37,030 bases of DNA, from positions 1-37,030 of the forward strand of contig CAZNIM010000004.1 in the NCBI GenBank assembly GCA_964573145.1, in the 5' to 3' direction. Positions 1-8,210 of the stretch are shown here, piece by piece. The DNA is from PWPS01 sp964573145 (GTDB taxonomy: Bacteria; Patescibacteriota; Minisyncoccia; Minisyncoccales; PWPS01). A program made the translations under genes and the position numbers. The notes under the pieces are model-generated. The model searched no databases. It had not been told where the DNA came from and was given only the letters and a program-made list of their open reading frames with translations. Numbering within the stretch: the stretch's first letter is position 1; each line of letters begins with the position of its first letter.

Positions 1-52
1 GTGCCTTTTTTTATTGCTTCGAAAGATGTAATATGAATTAAAAGCAGTCAAG

Positions 53-658
53 ATGCCTCTACAAATTATACTTTTAATTTTCGGAAGTTATCTCCTCTCC
101 AAAATCTGGAAAAGTTTTGGGCCTCTTTTTTATTTTGTCGCTTTTTTCGGAGTAATGGTTCATGAGTTTTGGCATATAATCGGCTGCCTTCTAACCGGAG
201 CAAAGATACAAAGAATTAAAATTTCAACACGTGAAGGTTTCGTAAGGCATAAGAAGTCAAAAATCCCCATCTTGGGAGCTTTCATAATCTCAACAATTCC
301 TTTTCCGGGAGCGATTCTGACAATCTATATTTTATCCGTTCTTCTCGGCATTAGCCCGACTTCAATTGCCGTGGACTCTTTCGACTTTACTCTTTTTACG
401 AATTATCAATTTTTAATATTTTTATACCTGTCAATCGGAATAATAATCTGCATGATTCCTTCAAAAAAAGATTTTAAAAACGCAATGTGGGGAACCGCGC
501 TCCTTTTTCTTTTTATTATTCTTTTTCACCTTTTTGATATCGGTCTCAATTTTCCAGGGAGTCTCCTGAACATCGTCTCATTTTCTTTCTCAGTTTCCGT
601 TTTAACTCTCCTCGTCAGTTCTCCCTTTTATTTGTTAAAAAGAATCATTTTTAATTGA
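53..658 (+). CDS. Integral membrane protein with HExxH motif (M50-like)
   Basis: This 201-residue, very hydrophobic protein has about five to six predicted membrane segments. Near the end of the first long one it carries H37-E-F-W-H41, followed by a small loop with G49 and a basic patch. That arrangement (HExxH inside a membrane helix, then a Gly-rich turn) is typical of M50/M50B-like intramembrane zinc metalloproteases. I do not see the second M50 metal motif (NPDG/LDG type), so protease activity is an inference. The ATG at 53 has no clear Shine-Dalgarno. It may be the last gene of a plus-strand group entering from the left. It could equally be an inactive relative of the family. Confidence 0.6.
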   Translation: MPLQIILLIFGSYLLSKIWKSFGPLFYFVAFFGVMVHEFWHIIGCLLTGAKIQRIKISTREGFVRHKKSKIPILGAFIISTIPFPGAILTIYILSVLLGISPTSIAVDSFDFTLFTNYQFLIFLYLSIGIIICMIPSKKDFKNAMWGTALLFLFIILFHLFDIGLNFPGSLLNIVSFSFSVSVLTLLVSSPFYLLKRIIFN

Positions 659-682
659 AAAAACGAGAGTTTTCTTTATAAT
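655..682 (+). promoter_or_regulatory. Predicted sigma-70 promoter for the HAD-like gene
   Basis: TTGAAA (655-660) and TATAAT (677-682) are separated by 16 bases. The start would fall near 689, about 25 bases before the GTG at 714. The -35 box overlaps the stop region of the preceding gene. A short hairpin (AAAAC-GAGA-GTTTT) lies between the boxes and is too weak to call a terminator. Confidence 0.45.
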
Positions 683-713
683 AAGGCAAGTGGATAAATT
701 TTAAATATCTCTT

Positions 714-1115
714 GTGAGTCAAAAAAATATAAAAAATATCATATTCGATTGGCAGGGGGTTCTTTCCAAAGGGGGGGTGATAAATGAAGAGATCATCGAT
801 TGGATAAAAAATAATAAAGACTACGGCTACGGAATACTGACCAACTATCCGGCCGACTTCGAGGTTATCTTGTCCGACTTGAAGATTAAAAGTCTTTTTA
901 AGGCGGTAATCAGTCCGACTGACGGAGTATCCAAACCGAATCCGGAAGCCTACTTTAAAGTCTTAAAAGAGATGGAGAGCGATGCGACCGAATCTCTATT
1001 TACGGACGATTCTTTTATCAATGTGAAAGCAGCCCGAAAAATCGGAATGGAAACCGTCTTGTATGAAGATAACCGACAATTTTTTGAAAGACTAAAAGAA
1101 AAAATTAATGATTGA
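714..1115 (+). CDS. HAD-superfamily hydrolase-like protein
   Basis: At 133 residues this is a small HAD fold. Motif I is F-D12-W-Q14-G-V-L, motif II is ILT43N, motif III is SK74PNPEAY and motif IV is FTD98D99S. The nucleophile Asp12, Thr43, Lys74 and the acidic pair are present. The Asp normally found two residues after the nucleophile in phosphatases is Gln14, so the chemistry is uncertain; some HAD branches (dehalogenases, YihX-like) also lack that Asp. There is almost no cap domain. Translation starts at GTG 714, which is required to include motif I. It overlaps the next gene by 8 bases, so the two are probably co-translated. Substrate unknown. Confidence 0.75.
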   Translation: MSQKNIKNIIFDWQGVLSKGGVINEEIIDWIKNNKDYGYGILTNYPADFEVILSDLKIKSLFKAVISPTDGVSKPNPEAYFKVLKEMESDATESLFTDDSFINVKAARKIGMETVLYEDNRQFFERLKEKIND

Positions 1116-1482
1116 ACCATTAATATTATCAAGAATATTGGGAATCGGCATGATTCTTTTTTCTTCGGTTTTGATTTTAAATGATGAATCGCTGAAAATC
1201 TTATTGCGGCTCTGGAAAACAAAAGAGTACATCTTTATCAGTGGATTTTTTTACTCTTTAGCGGCAATATTTATACTTTCTTTTCACAGTTCTTGGGATT
1301 TTCAATTTTTACTTGTTACTTTGACCGGATGGCTCTTTTTTATCGAAGGGCTTTTCAGATTGATTTTCGCTGAAAAAATAAGTTTAATAATAAAAAAAGA
1401 AAGTCCGATAAAAATTATCAAGGCGGTCTTGTTTTTAACCTTCTTTATCGGAGTTGCATTAATAACCATTACAATCATATAA
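1108..1482 (+). CDS. Small four-helix membrane protein, unknown function
   Basis: The 124-residue protein has about four hydrophobic segments (roughly residues 5-22, 43-60, 68-86 and 103-123) and basic loops. I recognise no family. It overlaps the HAD-like gene by 8 bases and ends one base before the ABC ATPase start, so it belongs to the same transcript as the exporter. It could be an accessory subunit of that transporter, but only position suggests this. Confidence 0.6.
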   Translation: MIEPLILSRILGIGMILFSSVLILNDESLKILLRLWKTKEYIFISGFFYSLAAIFILSFHSSWDFQFLLVTLTGWLFFIEGLFRLIFAEKISLIIKKESPIKIIKAVLFLTFFIGVALITITII

Positions 1483-1483
1483 A

Positions 1484-2200
1484 ATGTTAAAAATAACCAA
1501 CTTGCAGAAAAAATTCGGTGACTTTGAAGCCGTTTCCGATATAAATTTAGAAGTTGAAAAAGGAAACTTCTTTTCGATAATCGGGCCGAACGGATCAGGT
1601 AAAACGACAATAATAAAATCGATACTGGGGCTTCTTACTCCCGAAGAAGGAGAGATCACAATTAACGGAGAGAGTATTGTCGATAACCCAATCAAAGCGA
1701 AGTCAAAAATGGGATACATTCCGGATGAGCCGAAGATATGGAATCATATAACCGGTGAAGAGTTCCTCTATTTTATCGGCGCCTTATACGGGATGAAAAA
1801 AGAAGAAGTGGAAAGTAAAATCCCGAAGCTTCTGGATCACTTCAATCTTTCCGGAATTGAAAAAAAATATTTTGAAAATTATTCTCGAGGAAACAAGCAG
1901 AAATTCACCATTTTGGGAGCTTTACTACACACTCCGAAGTTGATTTTAGTGGATGAGCCGATAGTGGGACTCGATCCCGACTCGGCGGAAAAAGCGATGC
2001 ATCTATTATCCGAATTCACCAAGGAGGGAGGAACCGTTTTTATGGCCACTCACACCTTGCAAGTCGCCGAAGAATTTTCGGATAAAGTCGGAATTTTGCA
2101 CGACGGAAGGTTAACCGAGACCGGATCGATAGACGAACTCAGAAAAAAAATGGGTAAAGAAGATGCTTCTTTGATCGAAATTTATCATAATTTCAACTAA
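1484..2200 (+). CDS. ABC transporter ATP-binding protein
   Basis: This 238-residue nucleotide-binding subunit has Walker A GPNGSGKTT (34-42), Walker B LILVDE (153-158), a D-loop and the switch His in ATHT. The signature motif is a degenerate SRGNK (134-138) where LSGGQ is usual, as seen in several exporter ATPases of the CcmA/NatA type. It lies two bases after the small membrane protein and three bases before the permease. Together they would form an ABC-2 or Bacillus YthP/EcsA-like exporter at the plasma membrane, with ATP hydrolysis driving export. The substrate cannot be read from the sequence. Confidence 0.92.
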   Translation: MLKITNLQKKFGDFEAVSDINLEVEKGNFFSIIGPNGSGKTTIIKSILGLLTPEEGEITINGESIVDNPIKAKSKMGYIPDEPKIWNHITGEEFLYFIGALYGMKKEEVESKIPKLLDHFNLSGIEKKYFENYSRGNKQKFTILGALLHTPKLILVDEPIVGLDPDSAEKAMHLLSEFTKEGGTVFMATHTLQVAEEFSDKVGILHDGRLTETGSIDELRKKMGKEDASLIEIYHNFN

Positions 2201-2203
2201 AAA

Positions 2204-3850
2204 ATGGATAACTTTATTGACTATTACATTAAAAAGACGAAGCGTTACTTCAAGAAAAACAGTAAGGCGAGAATAATCGTTGCCCTCCTTATGATTGCCG
2301 CCATCGCCCTTCTTTCCGTTTCCATCTTTCTTCTTACCCGTTCGGGTTTGGAGTCGACTCAAATAGGAGACGATCCGTTCATGCCGCAGGCGGCTCCACT
2401 TTATATTTATCAAATATTTTTATTGATAGTCGGACTTTTGATTTTTGCCAGCACGGTGATTTTCACTCTTTTCAGTTTTTTCAACAGAGACAATCTTGAC
2501 CACTGGATAATGGCAACTCCTCGATATAACACCCTCTCTTGGGTGAAGTTTTTCAGAGCGCTAATCGATTCTTCTTGGCCACTTATAATATTGGCCATTC
2601 CGCTTCTTTTAGCGGTAAAAAGCGTTTTTGAAATATCCTTTGGATTATTTCTTTTCACTTTACTGGTAGTTGTTGCTTTCTCTCTCTTTTGTAGCGCTTC
2701 GGCGGTCGTTTTGATCTTTCTGATATCGAGCGTAATGAGAAAGATGAAGATCAAAAGTTTTTCAATTCTCGCTTTTACGATTGTTGCCGTAACCGCACTG
2801 CTCGGAGCCGTAGCTTGGAGTAGGACCGTAGCGATGGATATAAATCAAATATTTCAAATTGCGGAAGGAGATGCGGCTACTCTCGACGCGATGAAGAGTA
2901 ATTTTGCCGTTCTTCCTTCTCACTTTCCGGCGATGACACTTCACTACGTTCAAACCGAAAAAATCGGTGCCGCTTTAATGCCCGGTGGATTAACTTTTGC
3001 CTTGTTCTTAGCGGTTGTCTTTTTATTTTCAATTATTAAGAAAAAATTTCTCTATTTTTGGCAAGTGTTCCAAGAAGGCTCGTTCGAAGCAAAAGCGGAA
3101 AGAGAAGTTAAAAAAAGTCCCTTATCCGGAAAAAAATTCCCCAGAACACCCGAACAGGTAATATTCAAAAAAGAGAGACTGAACTCGATTCGATCTCCCA
3201 AAAATATCTTTTGGTTTTCATTTCTTTTCATATTGATGCTCGTCCAAGTGGGGGTAATCAACTTACTTGAAAGATACGTTGGAATAGCCGGTCCGGAAGC
3301 CGTTTCCGGGTTAACTTCTGCAATTCAGTTGGGGGTAATAATCTTTTTTACCGCCGCCTTAATTTTAAGATTCATATTTCCTTCTTTTAGTCAAGAAGGT
3401 AACACATCCTGGCTGATCGGTTCGACTCCGATCGATTTAAAAACAATCTTCAATACAAAATACTTATTTTACTGCCTGGTTCTGGTTCCGGCTTCCATTT
3501 TGGCAGTTATCCTTTATGCAGTTCCTTTAGCCGGCGGTTCGGAAGCTCTTCTACTTATTCTTTTTGCAGTAGTCGGAGTCTTAACACTGACAATGCTCGG
3601 TCTTTCAATGGGAGTCGTTTTCGTTAATTTTGAGACCGATGACCCGCAAAAGCTGAGCACTTCCGCTCCGGGGATAGGGTTTACCCTTATTTCGCTTATC
3701 TACGGAGGAGCGACAGCTGTCATAATCGACAGAATTTTAACTCTTCAAAATCCTCTTCCGATCTTCTTCTTTTTACTTCTGTCTTTTCTGATATATAAGA
3801 TATCAAAATCGAAAGCACTGAGATCTTTGGACGATATGGAATTCGTCTGA
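2204..3850 (+). CDS. ABC transporter permease, large exporter-type membrane subunit
   Basis: This 548-residue protein has roughly a dozen hydrophobic segments in two halves, separated by a basic cytoplasmic stretch around residues 285-325. It begins with a basic amphipathic N-terminus. The length and two-half layout fit a fused ABC exporter membrane subunit working with the ATPase three bases upstream. I see no peptidase or periplasmic binding domain. Its stop (TGA, 3848-3850) abuts the CIRCE operator of the next operon with no terminator, so some read-through into hrcA is possible. The substrate is unknown; peptide, lipid or drug export are all conceivable. Confidence 0.8.
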   Translation: MDNFIDYYIKKTKRYFKKNSKARIIVALLMIAAIALLSVSIFLLTRSGLESTQIGDDPFMPQAAPLYIYQIFLLIVGLLIFASTVIFTLFSFFNRDNLDHWIMATPRYNTLSWVKFFRALIDSSWPLIILAIPLLLAVKSVFEISFGLFLFTLLVVVAFSLFCSASAVVLIFLISSVMRKMKIKSFSILAFTIVAVTALLGAVAWSRTVAMDINQIFQIAEGDAATLDAMKSNFAVLPSHFPAMTLHYVQTEKIGAALMPGGLTFALFLAVVFLFSIIKKKFLYFWQVFQEGSFEAKAEREVKKSPLSGKKFPRTPEQVIFKKERLNSIRSPKNIFWFSFLFILMLVQVGVINLLERYVGIAGPEAVSGLTSAIQLGVIIFFTAALILRFIFPSFSQEGNTSWLIGSTPIDLKTIFNTKYLFYCLVLVPASILAVILYAVPLAGGSEALLLILFAVVGVLTLTMLGLSMGVVFVNFETDDPQKLSTSAPGIGFTLISLIYGGATAVIIDRILTLQNPLPIFFFLLLSFLIYKISKSKALRSLDDMEFV

Positions 3851-3888
3851 TTATCACTCTTGACATCAGACTGCTAATTATTTATCAT
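3851..3888 (+). promoter_or_regulatory. CIRCE operator overlapping the hrcA promoter
   Basis: TTATCACTC (3851-3859), a nine-base spacer (3860-3868) and GACTGCTAA (3869-3877) match the CIRCE consensus TTAGCACTC-N9-GAGTGCTAA with one mismatch in each arm. The spacer begins with TTGACA (3860-3865), a perfect -35 box. TATCAT (3883-3888) follows after 17 bases as the -10 box. HrcA bound to CIRCE would therefore cover the RNA polymerase site. The predicted start is near 3895, giving a leader of about 22 bases before the hrcA ATG. The AGGAG at 3890-3894 lies upstream of that start, so it is not a ribosome-binding site on this transcript. Confidence 0.88.
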
Positions 3889-3916
3889 TAGGAGCAGAAG
3901 AGCTCTGTTAAAACTT

Positions 3917-4660
3917 ATGTTAACAAAAAGACAGCAATTAATCCTGGATATAGTGGTTGAAAACTATATCGAGCTCGGAGAGCCGATAAGCTCCCAATTC
4001 ATAGAAGAAAACTGCAATCTCGGAGTTTCCCCCGCAACAATCAGAAACGACCTTAAAAAGCTGGTGAAAGAGGGTTATTTGGACCAACCACACACTTCGG
4101 CGGGAAGAGTCCCGGCCGATAAGGGTTATCGCTATTTCGTCAACAAGTTGCTTAAAAAAAAGCGAAGGCTCCAAGACGGACGCATCGATAGAGAGATTAG
4201 AAAGATGGAGGAGGGAATGGAAGAGCTTGATTTTTTAAGAGAATTAACCGGATTTTTAGCAACGATGTCGAGCTCTTTAACCTATTCTTATCTAATGGAT
4301 AAGAATCTATTTTGGAAAGAGGGCTTTGAAGAAGCTTTTCATGATCCGGAATTCGAAGATATAACCAAAGTTCATTCTTTCTTGGAGATGGTTAAAAAAT
4401 TCGAAGCCAGATTTGAGAATGATTTTTTTCAAGATCTGGAAAGAAGTGAAATAAGAATCTATATCGGAAAAGAGAGCCCGTTGGGTAATGAAGATTTTTC
4501 AATAATGGTTTCCCGCTACTGCTATAGCCATTCCGAGGACGGGGTAGTGGCTCTTTTGGGGCCGAAAAGGATGGCCTACGATAAAAATATTGCCATAGTT
4601 AATTCATTAATTAAGATCCTGGAGAAAAAATACAATGACAGACAGCAAGAAGACCGATAA
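3917..4660 (+). CDS. hrcA: Heat-inducible transcription repressor HrcA
   Basis: HrcA represses chaperone genes through CIRCE and is itself kept folded by chaperonin. The N-terminal winged helix is clear: RQQLILDIVVENYIELGEPI followed by the recognition region around VSPATIRNDL and the landmark HTSAGRVPADKGYRYFV. The protein has only 247 residues, against about 340 in well-known HrcA proteins. The middle dimerisation insert looks shortened, while the final GAF-like part (VVALLGPKRMAYDKNIAIVNSL) is present. It is the first gene of hrcA-grpE-dnaK, behind a CIRCE/promoter overlap, so it is autoregulated. The ATG at 3917 starts exactly at the expected MLTKRQ N-terminus. No strong Shine-Dalgarno is present. 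Confidence 0.95.
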   Translation: MLTKRQQLILDIVVENYIELGEPISSQFIEENCNLGVSPATIRNDLKKLVKEGYLDQPHTSAGRVPADKGYRYFVNKLLKKKRRLQDGRIDREIRKMEEGMEELDFLRELTGFLATMSSSLTYSYLMDKNLFWKEGFEEAFHDPEFEDITKVHSFLEMVKKFEARFENDFFQDLERSEIRIYIGKESPLGNEDFSIMVSRYCYSHSEDGVVALLGPKRMAYDKNIAIVNSLIKILEKKYNDRQQEDR

Positions 4661-5114
4661 AACAAAAGAAAAAGTGGAAGAATTAAAAAAAGAGAGAGAT
4701 GAGTTTTTAAGTGGGTGGCAGAGAGCTCGAGCTGACTTTTCCAATTATAGAAAAAATGAAAGAGAGAGGCTTTCGGAGGCTCAAAAAAGAAAAAAGAAGA
4801 AGATATTTTTGGACCTTTTGGAAGTAATCGACAACTTCGAGTTGGCAGAAAAAAATATCGATAAAGAAGATTTAAAAAACGATACGGTAGTCGGTCTTTT
4901 AAATGTAAAGAAACAGCTCCTCGATATCCTTAAAAGCTACGGCGTTAAAGAGATGAAGGTCGAAGGAAAAGAATTCGATCCGAACATCCACGAAGCCGTC
5001 GCTATGATCGAATCGGACGATGATCCGGATACGATTGCCGAAGAAGTTCGAAAAGGATATCTTATTGACGGGGAACTTTTAAGACCGGCAAGAGTAAAAG
5101 TTACAAAAAATTAA
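4635..5114 (+). CDS. grpE: Nucleotide exchange factor GrpE
   Basis: GrpE dimers release ADP from DnaK. This 159-residue protein has the expected long N-terminal coiled coil rich in Lys/Glu (about 5-60, including RARADFSNYRKNERER), then a C-terminal beta domain with VEGKEFDPNIHEAV and GYLIDGELLRPARVKV, the standard GrpE ending. The ATG at 4635 lies inside the 3' end of hrcA (26-base overlap), so translation is probably coupled. It is regulated with hrcA by CIRCE. Confidence 0.95.
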   Translation: MTDSKKTDKTKEKVEELKKERDEFLSGWQRARADFSNYRKNERERLSEAQKRKKKKIFLDLLEVIDNFELAEKNIDKEDLKNDTVVGLLNVKKQLLDILKSYGVKEMKVEGKEFDPNIHEAVAMIESDDDPDTIAEEVRKGYLIDGELLRPARVKVTKN

Positions 5115-5116
5115 CC

Positions 5117-5153
5117 CGACTTGTGGTCAACTTTAGGTAAAACCACAAGTTGA
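5117..5153 (+). promoter_or_regulatory. Inverted repeat between grpE and dnaK (possible RNA switch or processing hairpin)
   Basis: ACTTGTGGT (5119-5127) pairs perfectly with ACCACAAGT (5142-5150), extended by a G-T and a C-G pair to 5117/5152, with a 14-base loop. A second, mutually exclusive pairing exists: TCAACTT (5127-5133) with AAGTTGA (5147-5153). No T-run follows, so it is not an intrinsic terminator. It ends six bases before the dnaK ATG at 5159, where it could affect ribosome access or protect a processed mRNA end. Confidence 0.6.
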
Positions 5154-5158
5154 AACAG

Positions 5159-7030
5159 ATGAGTAAAATTTTAGGAATAGACTTGGGAACCACTTTTTCG
5201 GCAATGGCCGTAGTTGAAGGTGGAGAGCCTCGAATATTGGAAAACAAAGAAGGGGACAGAACCACTCCCTCGGTAATTGCAATGAGTAAAAAAGGAGAAA
5301 GATTGGTCGGGTCAATAGCCAGAAGACAACAAGTCACCAATCCGGAAAACACGATTTTTGCCGCCAAGAGATTAATCGGAAGGCATTTCGACAGTCAGGA
5401 AGTTAAAAAAAGCAAAAAGAATTTACCTTACGAAATACGAAAAGAAAAAGATGGCGAAGGAGTCGAAATAAAATTCGATGAAAAATGGAGAAAAGTTCCC
5501 GAAATATCGGCTATGGTTCTTCAAAAATTAAAGAAGGACGCTGAAGAAAAATTAGGGGAAGAGATAAAAGAGGCGATAATAACGGTTCCCGCTTACTTTG
5601 ACGACTCACAAAGAAAGGCAACCAAAGTAGCCGGTGAAATTGCCGGATTCGACGTAAAGAGAGTGATAAATGAGCCAACCGCCGCCGCTTTGGCTTACGG
5701 ATTAAATAAAAAGAAGGATGAAAAAGTTTTGGTCTACGACTTCGGTGGAGGAACTTTCGATGTTTCGGTTTTGGAAGTGAGTGAAGACACAATAGAAGTT
5801 CGAGCCAGCGGAGGAGACAGTCATCTGGGTGGAGAAGATTTCGATAACGAAATCGTCAACTGGATTATTAAAAAGTTTAAAAACGAAAATGGAATAGATC
5901 TTTCCAAAGATAATTTGGCACTTCAAAGAATTAAAGAAGCGGCCGAAAAGGCAAAGATAGAATTATCGAGCACTAAAAAGACGGATATAAATATTCCGTT
6001 CGTCACTTCGGATGAAAGTGGACCGAAGCATCTCAACTATTCCTTGTCGAGATCCGAATTTGAAAGCTTGGTTGAAAAATATATCGACAGATCGATAGAG
6101 ATGACAAAGAAGACGGTTAAGGATTCGGGAATAAAGATCTCCGAGATCGATGAGATAGTTTTGGTCGGAGGGCAAACCCGAACCCCGGCTATTCAGGAAA
6201 AAATTAAGGAAATTTTCGGAAAAGAGCCAAATAAAGAAATCAATCCCGATGAAGTGGTGGCCGTCGGAGCCGCTATTCAAGGTGGTATTATGGGTGGAGA
6301 TGTGAAAGATGTGCTTCTCTTGGACGTTACTCCTTTATCTCTCGGAATCGAGACTTTGGGCGGTAGATTCACCAAGTTGATTGAAAAAAACACTACCATT
6401 CCCGCTTCGGAAACCGAAGTTTTTTCGACCGCCAGCGACAATCAATCCTCGGTTCAGATAAATGTACTTCAAGGAGAGCGACCGATGGCAAAAGATAACA
6501 AGTCTTTAGGCCAATTCATTCTTGACGGAATACCTCCCGCTCCGCGAGGAGTTCCGCAGATAGAGGTGAAATTCGACATCGACGCCAATGGAATCCTAAA
6601 CGTTTCCGCTAAAGACAAGGGAACCGGCAAAGAGCAATCGATTAAAATCGAAGGGTCTTGCGGGCTGTCCGATGAGGAGATAGAAAAGATGAAAAAGGAG
6701 GCCGAAGAGCATGCTGAAGAAGACAGAAAAAAAGAAGAGCTCCTCGACGCCAAAACCGATGCCGAAACTTTAATTTACAGCTTTGAAAAAATGAGGAGAG
6801 ATAATGATGACCTTCCGGAAGAATTAACCGACCTGGAAGAAGAAATTAAAGATCTTCAAAAGTTGATTGAAACCGAAGATGTTGAAAAAAGCGAAGAGAT
6901 TAAAGAAAAAACGGAAAGCTTATCAAAGAAGATGCAGGAGGTGGGAGCAAAGATGTATGAAAAATCAGCAGCCGAAGAGCAGTCGGAAGAAGACGAAGAA
7001 GTTGAAGAAGGGGAGGTTGAAGAAGAATAA
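5159..7030 (+). CDS. dnaK: Chaperone protein DnaK (Hsp70)
   Basis: DnaK is an ATP-driven chaperone. The ATPase phosphate-1 motif ILGIDLGTTFSAMAV opens the protein, followed by FGGGTFDVSVLEV, an EIVLVGGQTRTPAI segment and INPDEVVAVGAAIQGG. The substrate-binding domain includes LLLDVTPLSLGIETLGG. A helical lid and an acidic tail rich in Glu replace the familiar EEVD-like end. From the ATG at 5159 the protein is 623 residues. A TTG at 5150 would add MKQ but would place the start inside the hairpin, so the ATG is preferred. It is third in the CIRCE operon. A strong UUCG hairpin terminator follows, separating it from dnaJ. Confidence 0.97.
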   Translation: MSKILGIDLGTTFSAMAVVEGGEPRILENKEGDRTTPSVIAMSKKGERLVGSIARRQQVTNPENTIFAAKRLIGRHFDSQEVKKSKKNLPYEIRKEKDGEGVEIKFDEKWRKVPEISAMVLQKLKKDAEEKLGEEIKEAIITVPAYFDDSQRKATKVAGEIAGFDVKRVINEPTAAALAYGLNKKKDEKVLVYDFGGGTFDVSVLEVSEDTIEVRASGGDSHLGGEDFDNEIVNWIIKKFKNENGIDLSKDNLALQRIKEAAEKAKIELSSTKKTDINIPFVTSDESGPKHLNYSLSRSEFESLVEKYIDRSIEMTKKTVKDSGIKISEIDEIVLVGGQTRTPAIQEKIKEIFGKEPNKEINPDEVVAVGAAIQGGIMGGDVKDVLLLDVTPLSLGIETLGGRFTKLIEKNTTIPASETEVFSTASDNQSSVQINVLQGERPMAKDNKSLGQFILDGIPPAPRGVPQIEVKFDIDANGILNVSAKDKGTGKEQSIKIEGSCGLSDEEIEKMKKEAEEHAEEDRKKEELLDAKTDAETLIYSFEKMRRDNDDLPEELTDLEEEIKDLQKLIETEDVEKSEEIKEKTESLSKKMQEVGAKMYEKSAAEEQSEEDEEVEEGEVEEE

Positions 7031-7040
7031 TAATCAATTT

Positions 7041-7068
7041 AAAAACTCCTTCTTCGGAAGGGGTTTTT
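7041..7068 (+). terminator. Intrinsic terminator or attenuator between dnaK and dnaJ
   Basis: AAAAACTCCTTC (7041-7052), loop TTCG (7053-7056), GAAGGGGTTTTT (7057-7068) form a 12-bp stem with one G-T pair, a very stable UUCG tetraloop and a terminal T-run. It ends 15 bases before the dnaJ ATG. I see only a poor promoter after it, so dnaJ probably depends on read-through, giving less DnaJ than DnaK. Confidence 0.8.
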
Positions 7069-7083
7069 ATCTTATAAAAAGCA

Positions 7084-8163
7084 ATGAGTGAAGACTATTA
7101 CAAGATTTTAGGAGTTTCCAAAGACGCCGACCAGGAAGAAATTAAAAAAGCTTTCAGGAAACTGGCTCATAAACATCACCCGGACAAAGGTGGAGACGAG
7201 GAGGAGTTTAAAAAAATAAACGAAGCCTACCGAGTATTGTCCGATGAAAAGAAAAGAAAGCAATACGATCGATTCGGAAAAGCGGGGGCCGGAAAATCCG
7301 GATTTGATGGTTTTCAAGGAAATTACGGAGGAGGTTTCGGAAGCGCCGGATTTGATTTTAATGATTTCGGTGATATCTTCGGCGATGTTTTCGGTGGCTT
7401 TTCACGCTCTCAGAAACGATCCGAAAAAGGAGCGGATATAAAGATAGACCTTCAAATCTCTCTACGGGAAGCTTTTTCCGGAGTGATAAAAAAGAAGGAC
7501 CTGAACAAATATGTAGTTTGTGAGGATTGTAAAGGATCCGGCGGGAAGAACGGAAAGATGAAAAAATGCTCCGACTGTGAAGGGACGGGGAAAATAAAAG
7601 AAGAAAGAAGAACTTTTTTCGGTAATTTTGCTCAAGTATCAATTTGCTCAACCTGTCACGGTAGGGGAGAAGTACCGAAAGATGAGTGTCCGAAATGTGG
7701 CGGAGAGGGTAGAAGAAAAGAGATTAAGACGGTTAAAATAAAGATTCCTTCGGGAATAAGAACCGGTCAATCGATAAGGATATCCGAAGCCGGGCACGCC
7801 GGAAAGATGGGTAGTCCGGCCGGAGATCTGCTGGTATCAATCAGAGTCAAAGAGGATGATCGCTTTCGTCGAGAAGGATCCGACCTACATCACGACGCGG
7901 CAATTACTTTCAGTCAAGCCGTATTGGGAGGAAAGGTAGAGGTTCCTGTTTTTGAAGATGACGGTAAAATAAAAAACGTTAAACTTAACGTTCCCAAGGG
8001 TTCTTCCTCCGGGAAAACCATCCGTTTGTCCGGAAAGGGAATGCCCAAACTACAAGGGTACGGGCGTGGAGACGCCTTTATTCATCTGAATATAGAGATA
8101 CCGAAAAAGACCACTAAAAAGCAAAAATCCTTACTTAAGGAGCTTAAAAAAGAAGGTCTTTAA
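7084..8163 (+). CDS. dnaJ: Chaperone protein DnaJ (Hsp40)
   Basis: DnaJ stimulates DnaK ATP hydrolysis and delivers substrates. The J domain (about 1-65) contains the essential H32-P-D34. A Gly/Phe-rich linker follows (about 72-115, many GGF/FGD repeats). The zinc domain has four CxxCxGxG repeats: CEDCKGSG, CSDCEGTG, CSTCHGRG and CPKCGGEG. Two C-terminal substrate domains complete the 359 residues. It follows the UUCG terminator hairpin by 15 bases and precedes tRNA-Lys. Confidence 0.97.
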   Translation: MSEDYYKILGVSKDADQEEIKKAFRKLAHKHHPDKGGDEEEFKKINEAYRVLSDEKKRKQYDRFGKAGAGKSGFDGFQGNYGGGFGSAGFDFNDFGDIFGDVFGGFSRSQKRSEKGADIKIDLQISLREAFSGVIKKKDLNKYVVCEDCKGSGGKNGKMKKCSDCEGTGKIKEERRTFFGNFAQVSICSTCHGRGEVPKDECPKCGGEGRRKEIKTVKIKIPSGIRTGQSIRISEAGHAGKMGSPAGDLLVSIRVKEDDRFRREGSDLHHDAAITFSQAVLGGKVEVPVFEDDGKIKNVKLNVPKGSSSGKTIRLSGKGMPKLQGYGRGDAFIHLNIEIPKKTTKKQKSLLKELKKEGL

Positions 8164-8174
8164 TCAACCTTTCT

Positions 8175-8201
8175 TTACTTTTTAAAAAAATTATGTACAA
8201 T
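8175..8201 (+). promoter_or_regulatory. Possible tRNA-Lys promoter
   Basis: A good -10 box TACAAT (8196-8201) preceded directly by TG sits 9 bases before the tRNA. The -35 region is poor (TTTACT at 8175-8180, spacer 15). Co-transcription with dnaJ and processing is also possible, because no terminator separates them. Confidence 0.4.
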
Positions 8202-8210
8202 GATTGTAGC

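Noticed and set aside
5150..5158. TTG start for dnaK three codons earlier
   Set aside because: The ATG at 5159 gives the normal MSKILGIDLG start, and the TTG lies within the inverted repeat.
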